NCBI GenBank assembly: GCA_016840085.1
Contig: JAEOTA010000004.1
Span: 79,809-143,808 of the forward strand
Origin: Promethearchaeota archaeon
Lineage (GTDB): Archaea > Asgardarchaeota > Lokiarchaeia > Sigyniarchaeales > SOKP01
Direction: 5' to 3'
Length of the DNA stretch: 64,000 nucleotides
Positions 54,549-63,039 of the stretch are shown one piece after another (the stretch's first letter is position 1; the number at the start of each line of letters is the position of its first letter). The notes below the pieces were generated by a model. That model saw nothing but the letters and a program-made list of their open reading frames with translations. It searched no databases and was not told the origin of the DNA. Made by a program: the position numbers and the translations under genes.

Positions 54549-54869
54549 CTTTATTTAAATTTATTTTTGAATAATTATCCAATATTCCATATATAGAATA
54601 TTATCTAATAGGAATATTATTGAACGAGAATATTTAAATGTTTTTGAATTGTAAAAATTAATAATTACAAACGTATAATTACTGATTTCTAGAAATTTAT
54701 AATTATATCTTATTTGTTGAAAAGTATAGATAAATTTAAAATTCCTTATTCCAAAGTTAACGAAAATAGGCTTTTATTGATAAAAGCAAAATGTTATTAA
54801 CAAATTTGTATTAAATTCTTTAGAGATATTGAATAAATCGTTTTTTAAGCCAATTTAAGGAACTAAATT
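54549..54869. other. 321-base divergent promoter region of the PadR cluster
   Basis: Contains the AATATTC inverted repeat (54581-54602), more GAATATT copies (to 54634), and an AT-rich stretch up to the BpsA-SpeD ATG at 54870, which has no strong ribosome site. No open frame was found. Confidence 0.55.
54581..54634. promoter_or_regulatory. AATATTC/GAATATT boxes, probable PadR operator
   Basis: AATATTC (54581-54587) and GAATATT (54596-54602) form an inverted repeat with an 8-base spacer; GAATATT recurs at 54612-54618 and 54628-54634. The set starts 33 bases before the PadR ATG. PadR sites are commonly ATGT-N8-ACAT, so this is a different sequence with the same 8-base spacing. Confidence 0.6.
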
Positions 54870-56294
54870 ATGGATACTGAAGCAGAAAAAATCTTAGTTA
54901 GCATCGCTGAGAGAGCACAGTTAGCTGAAGGCATCGAAGGTATTCGTTCAATTTTATTAACAATGTATCGCTTCCCTTCCCTTAAAAATAAGATCTTAGC
55001 TCAAAAAACTGGAATTGCAATTCCCACAATTGCCGCTGTTAGAAGTGAATTAGTCAAAGCTGACATTATTGAAAAGAGAAATTTTCTTGGAATAAAAGGA
55101 AGAGAATGGGTAAGAACAAAATTAAAGTTGATTTTTGATTATGATCCCCTTCCAGGAAACTTCGATAGTGTCATAAAAGAAATACCAGAAGAATTTTCTT
55201 ATTTAAATAAAATTAAAGAATTTATTAATAACCGTCCAACTCCAGAATTTTCTCTTGACCAATCCCATGCAGATTTCCCTACAATTATAAAAAAAACGTT
55301 ATATCTACTTAAAAAAGGAGATATTGAGGGAAGAAGGATTATTTTCTTAGGCGATGATGACGTTATTTCATTAGCAGTAGGTATGACTAAATTAGCGAAA
55401 GAAATAACAGTACTAGACTTAGACAATAGAGTTTTAGATTTCATCTCCCAATCGGCTGAAGAACTCTCTTTAAATAATTTTAATGCTCTATCTCATGATC
55501 TAAGAGAACCAAGTCCTAGTACTATTATTAACAAATATGATCTGGTTGTAACGGATCCCCCTTATACTAATGAGGGATTAAGATTATTTTTAAAAAGAGC
55601 TAGAGAAGTTTTAAAATCGAATGTTAGTATTGATAGTAAAACCTATCCTATAATAGGCAAGAAATGCCTTCTCAGTTTTGGAAATAAACCACCCGAAGAA
55701 ATGCAGAAATTACAAATGTCAATATTAGATCATGATTTCATAATTAATGAAATGATCCCTGATTTCAATCATTACGAGGGTGCAAGTATAATTGGCAAAT
55801 TTAGTCATCTTTATTACCTACAATCAGTAATGAATCCAAACAGTAGGTACACACTTAACCTTACTTCATACCCTATCTACACTTCTGAAATAAAAAATAA
55901 AAGTGAATCACTATTTCGTCCTATTGGATATCACTTTGTAGGAGAAATGCGTTTTAATAATCAAAAATCACTTTTAGAGAATAAACGAATTCAAAAGATA
56001 TTTTTGGATTCTCTTATTGATGCAGATTTAATAATACTTGATGTATACCATCATAATTACCATCCTTTTGGCTATAGTATTATTGCTATATTAGAAACTA
56101 GTCATGCTGCCCTTCATACGTGGCCAGAGCATGGCTATATTAGTATAGATATTTTTATATGTGATGAATATTCAAAAGGTTTGAAAGTTATTAATTATTT
56201 AAAAAATCAATTTAATCCTATTAAATCTGACTTTTTCTATATGGAACGTGGTAAAAAATCGAAGATTACATTTGAACCAATCGAAATGCAATGA
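54870..56294 (+). CDS. bpsA: BpsA-type aminopropyltransferase fused to AdoMet decarboxylase
   Basis: Residues about 20-90 form a winged-helix-like N-terminus and 95-340 the BpsA (DUF43) domain: FLGDDDVISLAVG (GDDD 161-164) and VVTDPPYTNEG (229-233), the acidic and DPPY motifs of branched-chain polyamine synthase. Residues about 350-474 are a SpeD-type AdoMet decarboxylase: HHNYHPFGYSIIAILETSHAALHTWPEHGY. Ser411 is the probable pyruvoyl precursor, with His412, His416 and Cys431. The fused enzyme would make decarboxylated SAM and use it at once. Self-cleavage before Ser411 would leave BpsA plus the beta chain. Confidence 0.87.
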   Translation: MDTEAEKILVSIAERAQLAEGIEGIRSILLTMYRFPSLKNKILAQKTGIAIPTIAAVRSELVKADIIEKRNFLGIKGREWVRTKLKLIFDYDPLPGNFDSVIKEIPEEFSYLNKIKEFINNRPTPEFSLDQSHADFPTIIKKTLYLLKKGDIEGRRIIFLGDDDVISLAVGMTKLAKEITVLDLDNRVLDFISQSAEELSLNNFNALSHDLREPSPSTIINKYDLVVTDPPYTNEGLRLFLKRAREVLKSNVSIDSKTYPIIGKKCLLSFGNKPPEEMQKLQMSILDHDFIINEMIPDFNHYEGASIIGKFSHLYYLQSVMNPNSRYTLNLTSYPIYTSEIKNKSESLFRPIGYHFVGEMRFNNQKSLLENKRIQKIFLDSLIDADLIILDVYHHNYHPFGYSIIAILETSHAALHTWPEHGYISIDIFICDEYSKGLKVINYLKNQFNPIKSDFFYMERGKKSKITFEPIEMQ

Positions 56295-56463
56295 TATTTT
56301 TCTTGAATCTTGAATCTTATTCATTTTTACAAATAAATAAGCAACTTCTATAGATTCTAGTTTAAAAAAAATAAGTTTGGAAAATCATAGATATAACGAT
56401 ATTACCTTCTTTTTAATTAAACATTTCAATATTTATTACAGTATTTATAATCTATTTTTAACT

Positions 56464-57144
56464 ATGCCAAATCATATTGGAACATTACATGAAAGTTCTC
56501 TTCATGCTGCTTTAAAACAGTGGTATAAAGAACCATTTGATCAACTTGAAATGCCAATTGATAATTTTGTAATAGATATTGTTCGAAATAACCTTTTAAT
56601 TGAGATCCAAACAAAAAATTTTTCAATGATTAGAAGAAAACTTGAAAAATTAATACAAAATCATAAAGTTCGTTTAATATATCCTATTATCCAAGATAAG
56701 TGGATTATAAATATAGATTCACAGTGGAATATAATTCGAAGGAGATTGTCACCAAAGCATTGTACCTATATGAATATTTTTAAGGAATTGATTAGAATTC
56801 CTAATTTGATTTCTAATCCGAACTTCACAATTGAGGTAATTTTAGTTCAAACAGAAGAAATTCGTAAAAATGATGGTAAAGGAAGTTGGAGAAGAAATGG
56901 TTGGAGTATTTATGATCAGAAATTAGTAAACATATTAGACAGAATGGAATTTTGTAATCCGAATGATTTTCTTATGCTTATACCTAAAAAACTGTCTAAT
57001 CCCTTCACTAATCTTGAATTAGCAAAATGTATCAAAAAACCAATAAGTTTAGCTCGAAAAATGAGCTATTGCTTAAGAAAGATGGAATTACTTAAAGTTG
57101 TCGGTAAGAAGGGAAAAACTTTACTTTTTGAATTTGAAGAATGA
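56464..57144 (+). CDS. Conserved unknown protein, PD-(D/E)xK-like core
   Basis: From ATG 56464 (MPNHIGTLHESSLHAALKQWY) the product has 226 residues; the longer frame to 56377 reads through AT-rich promoter DNA. Residues 30-60 read FVIDIVRNNLLIEIQTKNFS, a strand-turn-strand with Asp and Glu-x-Gln in the place of a PD-(D/E)xK active site. The end is winged-helix-like (ELAKCIKKPISLARKMSYCLRKMELLKVVGKKGKTLLFEF). I recall similar proteins from several bacterial and archaeal phyla but no function. It could be a nuclease-like DNA-binding protein. Confidence 0.55.
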   Translation: MPNHIGTLHESSLHAALKQWYKEPFDQLEMPIDNFVIDIVRNNLLIEIQTKNFSMIRRKLEKLIQNHKVRLIYPIIQDKWIINIDSQWNIIRRRLSPKHCTYMNIFKELIRIPNLISNPNFTIEVILVQTEEIRKNDGKGSWRRNGWSIYDQKLVNILDRMEFCNPNDFLMLIPKKLSNPFTNLELAKCIKKPISLARKMSYCLRKMELLKVVGKKGKTLLFEFEE

Positions 57145-57289
57145 ATCAAAATCAATTAAATTTTTAGTAAATAACTCAGGAACTTCATATATCACTTATA
57201 GCAACAATTTTTTAATATTTTTAGTTTAAAAGTAATTATTTAGAAATTGAGAGCGATAAGTATTTTAAGATAATTATCATAGTATAATT

Positions 57290-57838
57290 ATGCGAGTTTT
57301 AGGAATTATCGGTAGTCCACGTGTAGGTGGAAACACCGAAATTTTAGTAAATGAAGTGTTAACTGGAGCTGAAGAAGCTGGTGCATCAACTGAAAAAGTT
57401 TTTTTAAATAAATTGGATATTAAACCATGTCAAGCATGCAATAGTTGTTATAAAACAGGACATTGTGCTCAAAAAGATGATATGGAACCTTTACTTGAAA
57501 AGATGGAACAAAGTGATTTATGGATCTTAGGAACACCAATATACTGGTGGGGTCCAACAGCACAATTTAAAGCTTTTTTAGATCGATGGTACCACCCAAA
57601 ACACCAGAATTTCAAGGGAAAACATGTTATTATTGTTATACCATTAGGAGGAGGACATGAAAGATATGCTCGCCATACAGTTGGTCTACTCGAGGATGTC
57701 TTAAATTACTTAAGTATAGAATTAGTTGAAACTGTACTTGCTCCTGGTTTTAATCGCCGTGGCGAGGTAAGGAATGACACTGATTTATTAATTATTGCTC
57801 ACAATGCTGGAAAAGACGCAATAGAAAATAGTATTTAA
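57290..57838 (+). CDS. Flavodoxin-fold FMN reductase/iron-sulfur flavoprotein-like
   Basis: A 182-residue protein: IIGSPRVGGNTEILVNEVL binds the FMN phosphate, CQACNSCYKTGHC is the Cys motif of iron-sulfur flavoproteins (Isf-like, compact CxxCxxC), and ILGTPIYWWGPTAQFKAFLDR contacts the flavin. These proteins move electrons and help detoxify oxygen or peroxide in anaerobes. It stands alone and no redox partner is adjacent. Confidence 0.85.
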   Translation: MRVLGIIGSPRVGGNTEILVNEVLTGAEEAGASTEKVFLNKLDIKPCQACNSCYKTGHCAQKDDMEPLLEKMEQSDLWILGTPIYWWGPTAQFKAFLDRWYHPKHQNFKGKHVIIVIPLGGGHERYARHTVGLLEDVLNYLSIELVETVLAPGFNRRGEVRNDTDLLIIAHNAGKDAIENSI

Positions 57839-57888
57839 TGTTTTATTAAATCACCAATTGAAAGATAATTACATAAAAATTTTTTATT

Positions 57889-57945
57889 ATGGGAATAAAG
57901 ATAGCAAGTGAAAACGATAAACGAAAATTAATTGTGGTATGTTAA
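57889..57945 (+). CDS. Possible 18-residue ORF (very weak)
   Basis: ATG 57889 to TAA 57945. The product begins MGIKIASENDKRKLIV, which recalls the start of NifX/dinitrogenase-cofactor-like proteins. There is no continuation, so it may be a fragment or chance. Confidence 0.15.
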   Translation: MGIKIASENDKRKLIVVC

Positions 57946-58044
57946 TTTCATTATAAATTAAGTGAAATAAATTTATATAATAAGATTGAATTTTTCATCT
58001 TTAACATTTAAAATTTCTTATAAACTTATAAGGTTGAATTAAAA

Positions 58045-58482
58045 ATGAGTAAAACTGAAAAAAGAGATTCAAACGAATTATTAAATTTCTTAATGATTAT
58101 AATCGGGCTTCTTTTTATCCTTAAAGCGGTTATGGAATTTTTAGCTTGGGCCGGTATTTATACCCCATCATGGTTGGAAGATCCTGATTTAGCTGATGCG
58201 TTAAGTATTTTTGGCGGGAAGGCTGTAGTTTCAATCCTTTTAGGATTCTGGAGTCTAGTCTCTGGAATTGGTATGTTTAAAGAAGAGGAGTATGCAATGG
58301 GCATGGGATTAGTGGTGCTAAGTATTATGGCGGCAGCAGGTATCATGGCAATTGTTGGCTGGATTACAACTCCAGGAACTTTTGATGCCGCATATTGGCC
58401 AAACTATGTTGTAATCGTCGCAACTATCGTGGGTGTTCTAGGATTTTTCTGGTTACTCTTCACATATAGAAGATACGACTAA
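58045..58482 (+). CDS. Four-helix membrane protein, unknown
   Basis: A 145-residue protein with four hydrophobic segments (about 11-33, 46-70, 80-105 and 114-138). An AAGGTTGA site precedes the ATG. It begins with a charged SKTEKRDSNE stretch. There are no functional motifs. Confidence 0.62.
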   Translation: MSKTEKRDSNELLNFLMIIIGLLFILKAVMEFLAWAGIYTPSWLEDPDLADALSIFGGKAVVSILLGFWSLVSGIGMFKEEEYAMGMGLVVLSIMAAAGIMAIVGWITTPGTFDAAYWPNYVVIVATIVGVLGFFWLLFTYRRYD

Positions 58483-58618
58483 ATTGAATTTTTATTCTTT
58501 ATTTTTAATTAAAATTTTTTTTCTTTTTTTCTCAGAAGAACAATTTTAGAAGAATATTAGATTAAGTATTTATAATATTGGTCTATACTATAAATAAAGA
58601 TTTAAAGAGCCTACCAAT

Positions 58619-59026
58619 ATGCTGAGAAGAAAGAAGAAAGAGATTCCTTCCGATAATTTTTGTATAATTTGCGGAAGATATACTAACGATAAAAAATTTC
58701 CTCATGATAATTGGACTAACCAATTTTTCGTGTGTCATACATGTAAAAAAGTTTGGTGTGGATCCTGCATGGGACAAATTACAGGTCACGGTCCTAGAAA
58801 AACTTTTAATCTGGGGAAAAAAGGGAAAGTGTCATGTCCAGATTGCGGAAATTTTGCCGCAATGGTTAAATTACCTGAAAATTTACCGTTTAAACAAACT
58901 AAACCTCAAGAATTAGCTTTAATGAACTCTGAAAAGACTGTAAGTAAAAATTATTGTAAATTTTGCGGTGAAGGCATTCCAGAAAATGCTGATTATTGTC
59001 AAGTATGTGGTGCCAAACAGAATTAA
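58619..59026 (+). CDS. Zinc-ribbon protein
   Basis: A 135-residue protein with three zinc sites: CIICG with CHTCKKVWCGSC, CPDCG, and a C-terminal zinc ribbon YCKFCGEGIPENADYCQVCGAKQ of the zinc-ribbon_2 type. The middle is basic. It may bind nucleic acid or act as a scaffold. No specific family is recognised. Confidence 0.6.
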   Translation: MLRRKKKEIPSDNFCIICGRYTNDKKFPHDNWTNQFFVCHTCKKVWCGSCMGQITGHGPRKTFNLGKKGKVSCPDCGNFAAMVKLPENLPFKQTKPQELALMNSEKTVSKNYCKFCGEGIPENADYCQVCGAKQN

Positions 59027-59301
59027 AATTATTTTTAAATTTATTATATTATAAATTGAACTCTATTAATGGATAATTAATGCCTTTTTTTTGAACGATA
59101 AATTATAAAGAAAAAGATTCTCCCATTTTTAAAGCTAAGATTTCGATATCCGAACAGGATTCTAGAGTATCTTTAAGAAGTTAATTTCCCTTCTTCATAA
59201 GGAACTTTTCAGGATCTTTTATAATTAGTACACCTGCTATTATGTTTAATCCTGCCATTTTAAACTTATGAAAGATCAATGGAAATATGATAAAATGGAA
59301 T

Positions 59302-59328
59302 AAAACCAGTATTTTTAACTCTGGTTTT
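59302..59328 (+). terminator. Hairpin followed by T-run
   Basis: Arms AAAACCAG and CTGGTTTT with an 11-base loop, followed by Ts. It is about 275 bases after the zinc-ribbon gene. It may be a terminator or a remnant stem; archaea do not depend on hairpins. Confidence 0.35.
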
Positions 59329-59363
59329 TTTATCATGGGGATTTTTTGAAAAATTAAAGGAGA

Positions 59364-59528
59364 TCATCCTTCTTGACAATGGGGACGATAAAAAACTTGC
59401 CCTCTTCCTACTCTAAGTTTCTCTATACCCGAATCACAATCAGAACAAGTCTTTCCTTTCATATTGGATCTCATAGCGGGTACATATTGACATTTTTTAC
59501 CGTACAAATCAACAAACTGATATTTACT
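59364..59528 (-). pseudogene. Fpg/Nei-family DNA glycosylase, C-terminal remnant
   Basis: The open frame ends FVDLYGKKCQYVPAM, then MKGKTCSDCDSGIEKL and VFYRPHCQEG. This matches the Fpg/Nei zinc finger (usual form: DLYGrpG-Y, C--C--I-K, YYCP-CQ). The third zinc-ligand Cys has become Arg (codon CGT, one base from TGT). The rest of the enzyme is missing upstream; the sequence before SKYQFVD is not Fpg-like. It is a tail without a body, so a relic. Confidence 0.6.
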
Positions 59529-59680
59529 CCTTATTCTTATCCGTAAAAATGCCTAAAAAAAGAATAATTAAAAATTTTTTAATTTCATTGAAAAAACGTA
59601 AAAGAGATGGTCATTTTTCCAGTTTATTTTTGATATGTACAGCGATCACAGACACCTTTGTTAAATACATATTTAATATT

Positions 59681-60514
59681 TTAATCTAAGCCTTCCACAT
59701 CTAATGGTGCACGTGGCGTAGTCCTGATGTATTTGATTGCTGGATAGCCTAATGTCATCGCTCCTAGCACGAGTCCTTTAATTCCTAATATCTCTAATAT
59801 TTCTTCCTTTTTTACAGATATAGCTCCTAAAAGAACGTTCATCCAACAAGTTCCTAAACCAAGACTCTCTGCGGCAAGTCTACCATATGTAATAGCGATA
59901 CCAGTATCAACTCCCCATATAGCATACATAGTATTATTTGGAATTTTTCTTTCTAAATAGAGAATTATAACAATCGGGGCTTTATTAAATATATCTTGTC
60001 TACCCATAGAATCAAAATATTTCTTTGCTTGTTCATATGAATTAAATCCCCAATATCGATACATTGTTCTTGATATAACATCACCTAATTCTTTGATTTT
60101 TTCTGGATTGGAAAGAACTTTATATTTCCATAATCTTGCGTTACCAGCACTTGGGGCATATCTCATTGCATTAAATACTTTATCAATTAATTCTCTTGGA
60201 ACATCCTTCTTTTTATAATTTCTGGTTGAGCGGTTCATTCTTAATAACTGCAATGTCTTTTCATAAGAGACGATCTGTTCTGAATATGTCTCTACATCAT
60301 CTTCCCAGTTAAAATTGCGTTTTATTGCATCTTCAGGACAAGCAGCAATACAATGTCCACAAAAAATACAGCGATCGGTGAGATTTTTATATACAATATT
60401 CCCAGATGAATCCTCTTGAAAATACCTTCTATCACATACTTTTAAGCAGATTTTGCATTTTGAACATAATTCTTGATTGATCCCTGCAATTAACATAGTT
60501 ATTATAGAACTCAT
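59681..60514 (-). CDS. Ferredoxin-nitroreductase fusion
   Basis: Residues about 10-65 hold two 4Fe-4S clusters (CSKCKICLKVC and CIFCGHCIAACPEDAI). Residues about 90-277 form a nitroreductase domain: LRMNRSTRNYKKKDVP (FMN), MRYAPSAGNARLWKY, DTGIAITYGRLAAESLGLGTCWM and GAMTLGYPA. Such two-domain enzymes reduce nitro groups, flavins or other compounds with ferredoxin electrons in anaerobes. It lies beside the pseudogene interval, with its 5' end facing the interval at 60515. Confidence 0.88.
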   Translation of the reverse strand: MSSIITMLIAGINQELCSKCKICLKVCDRRYFQEDSSGNIVYKNLTDRCIFCGHCIAACPEDAIKRNFNWEDDVETYSEQIVSYEKTLQLLRMNRSTRNYKKKDVPRELIDKVFNAMRYAPSAGNARLWKYKVLSNPEKIKELGDVISRTMYRYWGFNSYEQAKKYFDSMGRQDIFNKAPIVIILYLERKIPNNTMYAIWGVDTGIAITYGRLAAESLGLGTCWMNVLLGAISVKKEEILEILGIKGLVLGAMTLGYPAIKYIRTTPRAPLDVEGLD

Positions 60515-60836
60515 AAGAATATAAAATTATTTTTCAAATTTCTGATTTTTCAAATCAAGGTTTATATAGAAAAAAAGGTATCAAATCTTACTTAGTCGAT
60601 AGAGGATATAAATGAAAAGATCAATAAATCTAAATAGTTTTTTTTTTAATTTAGATAAATCCCGATCTGTCAATTATTTATAACACATTAAGCAATCCGA
60701 CATAGAGGTTTAATCTCATGTGATGGAGTCTCCTTGTTAAAAAATTCTAAGATTTAGGTTAATAGTTCAATTTCATTAAATTATAATCAATTAACTATTA
60801 AGTCATCAATCCATTATTTTTATAATAATTTAAAAT
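60515..60836. other. 322-base divergent promoter region
   Basis: Contains a TATA-like TTTATATAG near 60561, a possible 23-residue ORF with a GAGGATATAA site (60612-60683), and an 8-base hairpin (arms ATCTAAAT/ATTTAGAT at 60628-60635 and 60649-60656) inside it. The right part is AT-rich DNA upstream of the FKBP gene. Confidence 0.5.
60612..60683 (+). CDS. Possible 23-residue leader-type ORF
   Basis: ATG 60612 follows GAGGATATAA, the same site as at the 13115 gene, behind a TATA-like box about 40 bases upstream. The product (MKRSINLNSFFFNLDKSRSV and on) is too short for a domain. An inverted repeat lies within it. It may be a leader peptide or chance. Confidence 0.3.
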   Translation: MKRSINLNSFFFNLDKSRSVNYL

Positions 60837-60839
60837 TTG

Positions 60840-61343
60840 ATGACAATGGCTGTAAAAAAAGGAGAATGGATAAAAGTCGAATACATAGGGACTTTTGATG
60901 ATGGGACAATGTTCGATAGTACAAAATTAAACGGAGGGAATCCTTTAAAATTTCAAGCAGGAATGGGACAATTAATTAATGGATTCGATGACTCTGTTAT
61001 AGGTAAAAATCTTAATGAAGAATATGCGATTAGACTTGAACCATCCGAAGCCTATGGTGAATATAAGGAAGATATCACTCAAGAAATTCCAAAAGATCAA
61101 TTTCCTAAAGGTCCTGAGCTCCAACCAGGTTTGATGTTGATGATTATGGGACCACAAGGTCCAATGCCTGCCACAATAAAGTCAATTGAAAAGGATCATG
61201 TTGTTATTGATCTAAATCATCCAATGGCAGGTAAGGTTTTAAATTTTAAAGTTAAAATTATTGACACCAATTGTGAGCCTGATCCACCCAACACATGTGA
61301 TTGTGGGCACGATCATAACCATGAACATGGTGGATGTTGTTAA
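60840..61343 (+). CDS. FKBP-type peptidyl-prolyl isomerase, SlyD-like
   Basis: FKBP core: GEWIKVEYIGTFDDGTMFDSTKL, PLKFQAGMGQLINGFDDSVIG, then an inserted flap (about 75-130; IPKDQFPKGPELQPG) as in SlyD/archaeal FKBPs, and VIDLNHPMAGKVLNFKVKI. The tail is rich in Cys and His (TCDCGHDHNHEHGGCC) and likely binds Ni or Zn, as in SlyD. It assists protein folding and possibly metal delivery. The start is ATG 60840 or 60846. It has no operon partner. Confidence 0.92.
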   Translation: MTMAVKKGEWIKVEYIGTFDDGTMFDSTKLNGGNPLKFQAGMGQLINGFDDSVIGKNLNEEYAIRLEPSEAYGEYKEDITQEIPKDQFPKGPELQPGLMLMIMGPQGPMPATIKSIEKDHVVIDLNHPMAGKVLNFKVKIIDTNCEPDPPNTCDCGHDHNHEHGGCC

Positions 61344-61406
61344 TTTTTTTAGGAATTCAAATTTTTAGCATTACATTTTTTTTGTTTTTTATTATTTATT
61401 CTGATT

Positions 61407-61739
61407 CTATTCAGGTAAACCTTTAAGGAAATCGTCCATCTTTTGTCTATAATCTCGAAATGCATTTCTACCTTCATTCGTTAGACTAAGGAGAGTGCGA
61501 GTCTTCTTACCAACAAATTCCTTTTTAACATTTACATACCCAGCATCTTCGAGCTTAGTAATATGGGAAGATAAATTTCCCCAAGTCATACCAGTTTGAT
61601 TTTTCAAGAAAATAAAATCAGCTCCTTCAACTACATAGAGATAAGACATAATCATCAAGCGAGCAGGCTCATGTATTATCTTATCTATTTCTACAGGATA
61701 AGGAATATCATCGCTAATTTTTTTTGCGTCCTTAGCCAT
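61407..61739 (-). CDS. Winged-helix regulator (HTH_34-like) at the end of a membrane-protein operon
   Basis: A 110-residue single winged helix: IIHEPARLMIMSYLYVVEGADFIFLKNQTGMTWGNLSSHITKLEDAGYVNV, then the wing KTRTLLSLTNEG. This is the family often paired with small membrane proteins. An AGGAGGTGAC site precedes ATG 61739, and the gene overlaps the upstream membrane protein by 8 bases, so it is coupled to it and probably autoregulates the operon. Confidence 0.85.
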   Translation of the reverse strand: MAKDAKKISDDIPYPVEIDKIIHEPARLMIMSYLYVVEGADFIFLKNQTGMTWGNLSSHITKLEDAGYVNVKKEFVGKKTRTLLSLTNEGRNAFRDYRQKMDDFLKGLPE

Positions 61740-62397
61740 CTGTCACCTCCTGTTTTGGTATGTCTTTTGGTAAAGGAAATTGTTTTAAGAAACGAATAAA
61801 ATAAATTAAACCAATTATAAGTATTACTCCTCCAATGCCGCCAAAGATGAGAATAGTATTCAAAGGATTACCTAAGGTCGGTTCTAGTAAGTAAGTCAAA
61901 AACAGTCCTATTCCTAATGAGAAAGCATAATAATATAATCTTGTGAAATCCAAAAAGTATGCTACTACGCAAAAAGGAAACGTGAAAAATCCAAATCCTA
62001 ATAAAAGAAATATAATATATTGTTCGATTTGAATATAGCTTGTTATCCCCGAAAAAGGCAGAATGAATAAGATAATGTTTACAATAAATACAATAAATAG
62101 AAACAATTTCAATTTTTTTTGTTTTGCCTTGCGCTTTGGTCCAAATTTTACAAATCCAATACGTGGGACTGTGATGTATTTTTTACCAAAATAGAATATC
62201 AGAAAAGCAAGAATATTCACTCCTAAAGCTGGAATAATATCATTCCAAGGATCTGGTATATTGAGAAGTAAGCTAAATAATGGTGCAACTCCTATACTTA
62301 AAATAATCAATGAAAGAAATATGTCCCAAAGACCATCTTCAAAATAACGTTGGTACACTTTTTTCTCGAGTACTTTTAAATCAATATCTTCTGTCAT
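61732..62397 (-). CDS. Membrane protein of a three-paralog set (copy 1)
   Basis: A 221-residue protein with about six hydrophobic segments. The N-terminal motif is EDIDLKVLEKKVYQRYFEDGLWDIF, and the middle motif FYFGKKYITVPRIGFVKFGPKRKAK; both recur in the next two genes. Function unknown; such proteins are common next to HTH_34 regulators. An AGAGGAGATGG site precedes ATG 62397. Confidence 0.7.
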   Translation of the reverse strand: MTEDIDLKVLEKKVYQRYFEDGLWDIFLSLIILSIGVAPLFSLLLNIPDPWNDIIPALGVNILAFLIFYFGKKYITVPRIGFVKFGPKRKAKQKKLKLFLFIVFIVNIILFILPFSGITSYIQIEQYIIFLLLGFGFFTFPFCVVAYFLDFTRLYYYAFSLGIGLFLTYLLEPTLGNPLNTILIFGGIGGVILIIGLIYFIRFLKQFPLPKDIPKQEVTDG

Positions 62398-62400
62398 GAT

Positions 62401-63039
62401 CTATGCCATCTCCTCTTTTAGTAGTGGATATTTTTTAAGAAAACGCACAAAAATTACTAACCCCATAAAAAAAATGATACATCCAATGATTCCAAATGAG
62501 AAAAGCCATCTAATTCTATAATCAGTGGAAGTATAAAATAGTTCATTGATGAAAATAGCAACCCATATTAGCATTCCTATTAAATATAATCTTGGATATT
62601 TAAGTAAATAAGCGATTATAATGAAAATAGGCATAAAAAATAAGCCTATAAGTAATATAAAAATAATTCCTCCTACTTGTATTCCAGAACCTATACCTAT
62701 AAATGGTAAAATAAAGATAATTAATAAAAGTATAAAATGTATTAAAACAACTACGAATATTTTCTTTCTAATAGATCTTAGTGTGGGACCAGGTTTGGCA
62801 AACCCCATTCTTGGTTGTATAATGTATTTAACAACAGTGAAAACTAATATATTAGCTATAATAATAAGGATTAGTGGCCATAGAAAATATTTATATGGTG
62901 CAGGTAAACTCTCACGGAAAATAGGACCAAACGCCATTCCTCCAACAACAAAACCGATTATCATATCAAAAAAACCGTGTTGGTGAGCTGTTTTAAGTAC
63001 GTTTTTCTCAATAGTCTTCAAATCAATATGTTCTGACAT
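62401..63039 (-). CDS. Membrane protein of a three-paralog set (copy 2)
   Basis: A 212-residue paralog: EHIDLKTIEKNVLKTAHQHGFFDMI, then VVKYIIQPRMGFAKPGPTLR. Hydrophobic topology matches copy 1. It ends 3 bases before copy 1 and starts directly after the stop of copy 3. An AGAGGAGATGA site precedes ATG 63039. The genes behave as one operon. Confidence 0.7.
   Translation of the reverse strand: MSEHIDLKTIEKNVLKTAHQHGFFDMIIGFVVGGMAFGPIFRESLPAPYKYFLWPLILIIIANILVFTVVKYIIQPRMGFAKPGPTLRSIRKKIFVVVLIHFILLLIIFILPFIGIGSGIQVGGIIFILLIGLFFMPIFIIIAYLLKYPRLYLIGMLIWVAIFINELFYTSTDYRIRWLFSFGIIGCIIFFMGLVIFVRFLKKYPLLKEEMA

Larger units (their letters stand above)
59027..59680. other. 654-base interval with a decayed glycosylase tail and fragments
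   Basis: Plus-strand hairpin near 59302-59328, a decayed Fpg/Nei zinc-finger tail on the minus strand (59364-59528), and two very short minus-strand frames: 25 residues with a hydrophobic middle (59181-59258) and a CDRC-containing tail (about 59624-59680). The interval looks like degraded coding DNA. Confidence 0.6.
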
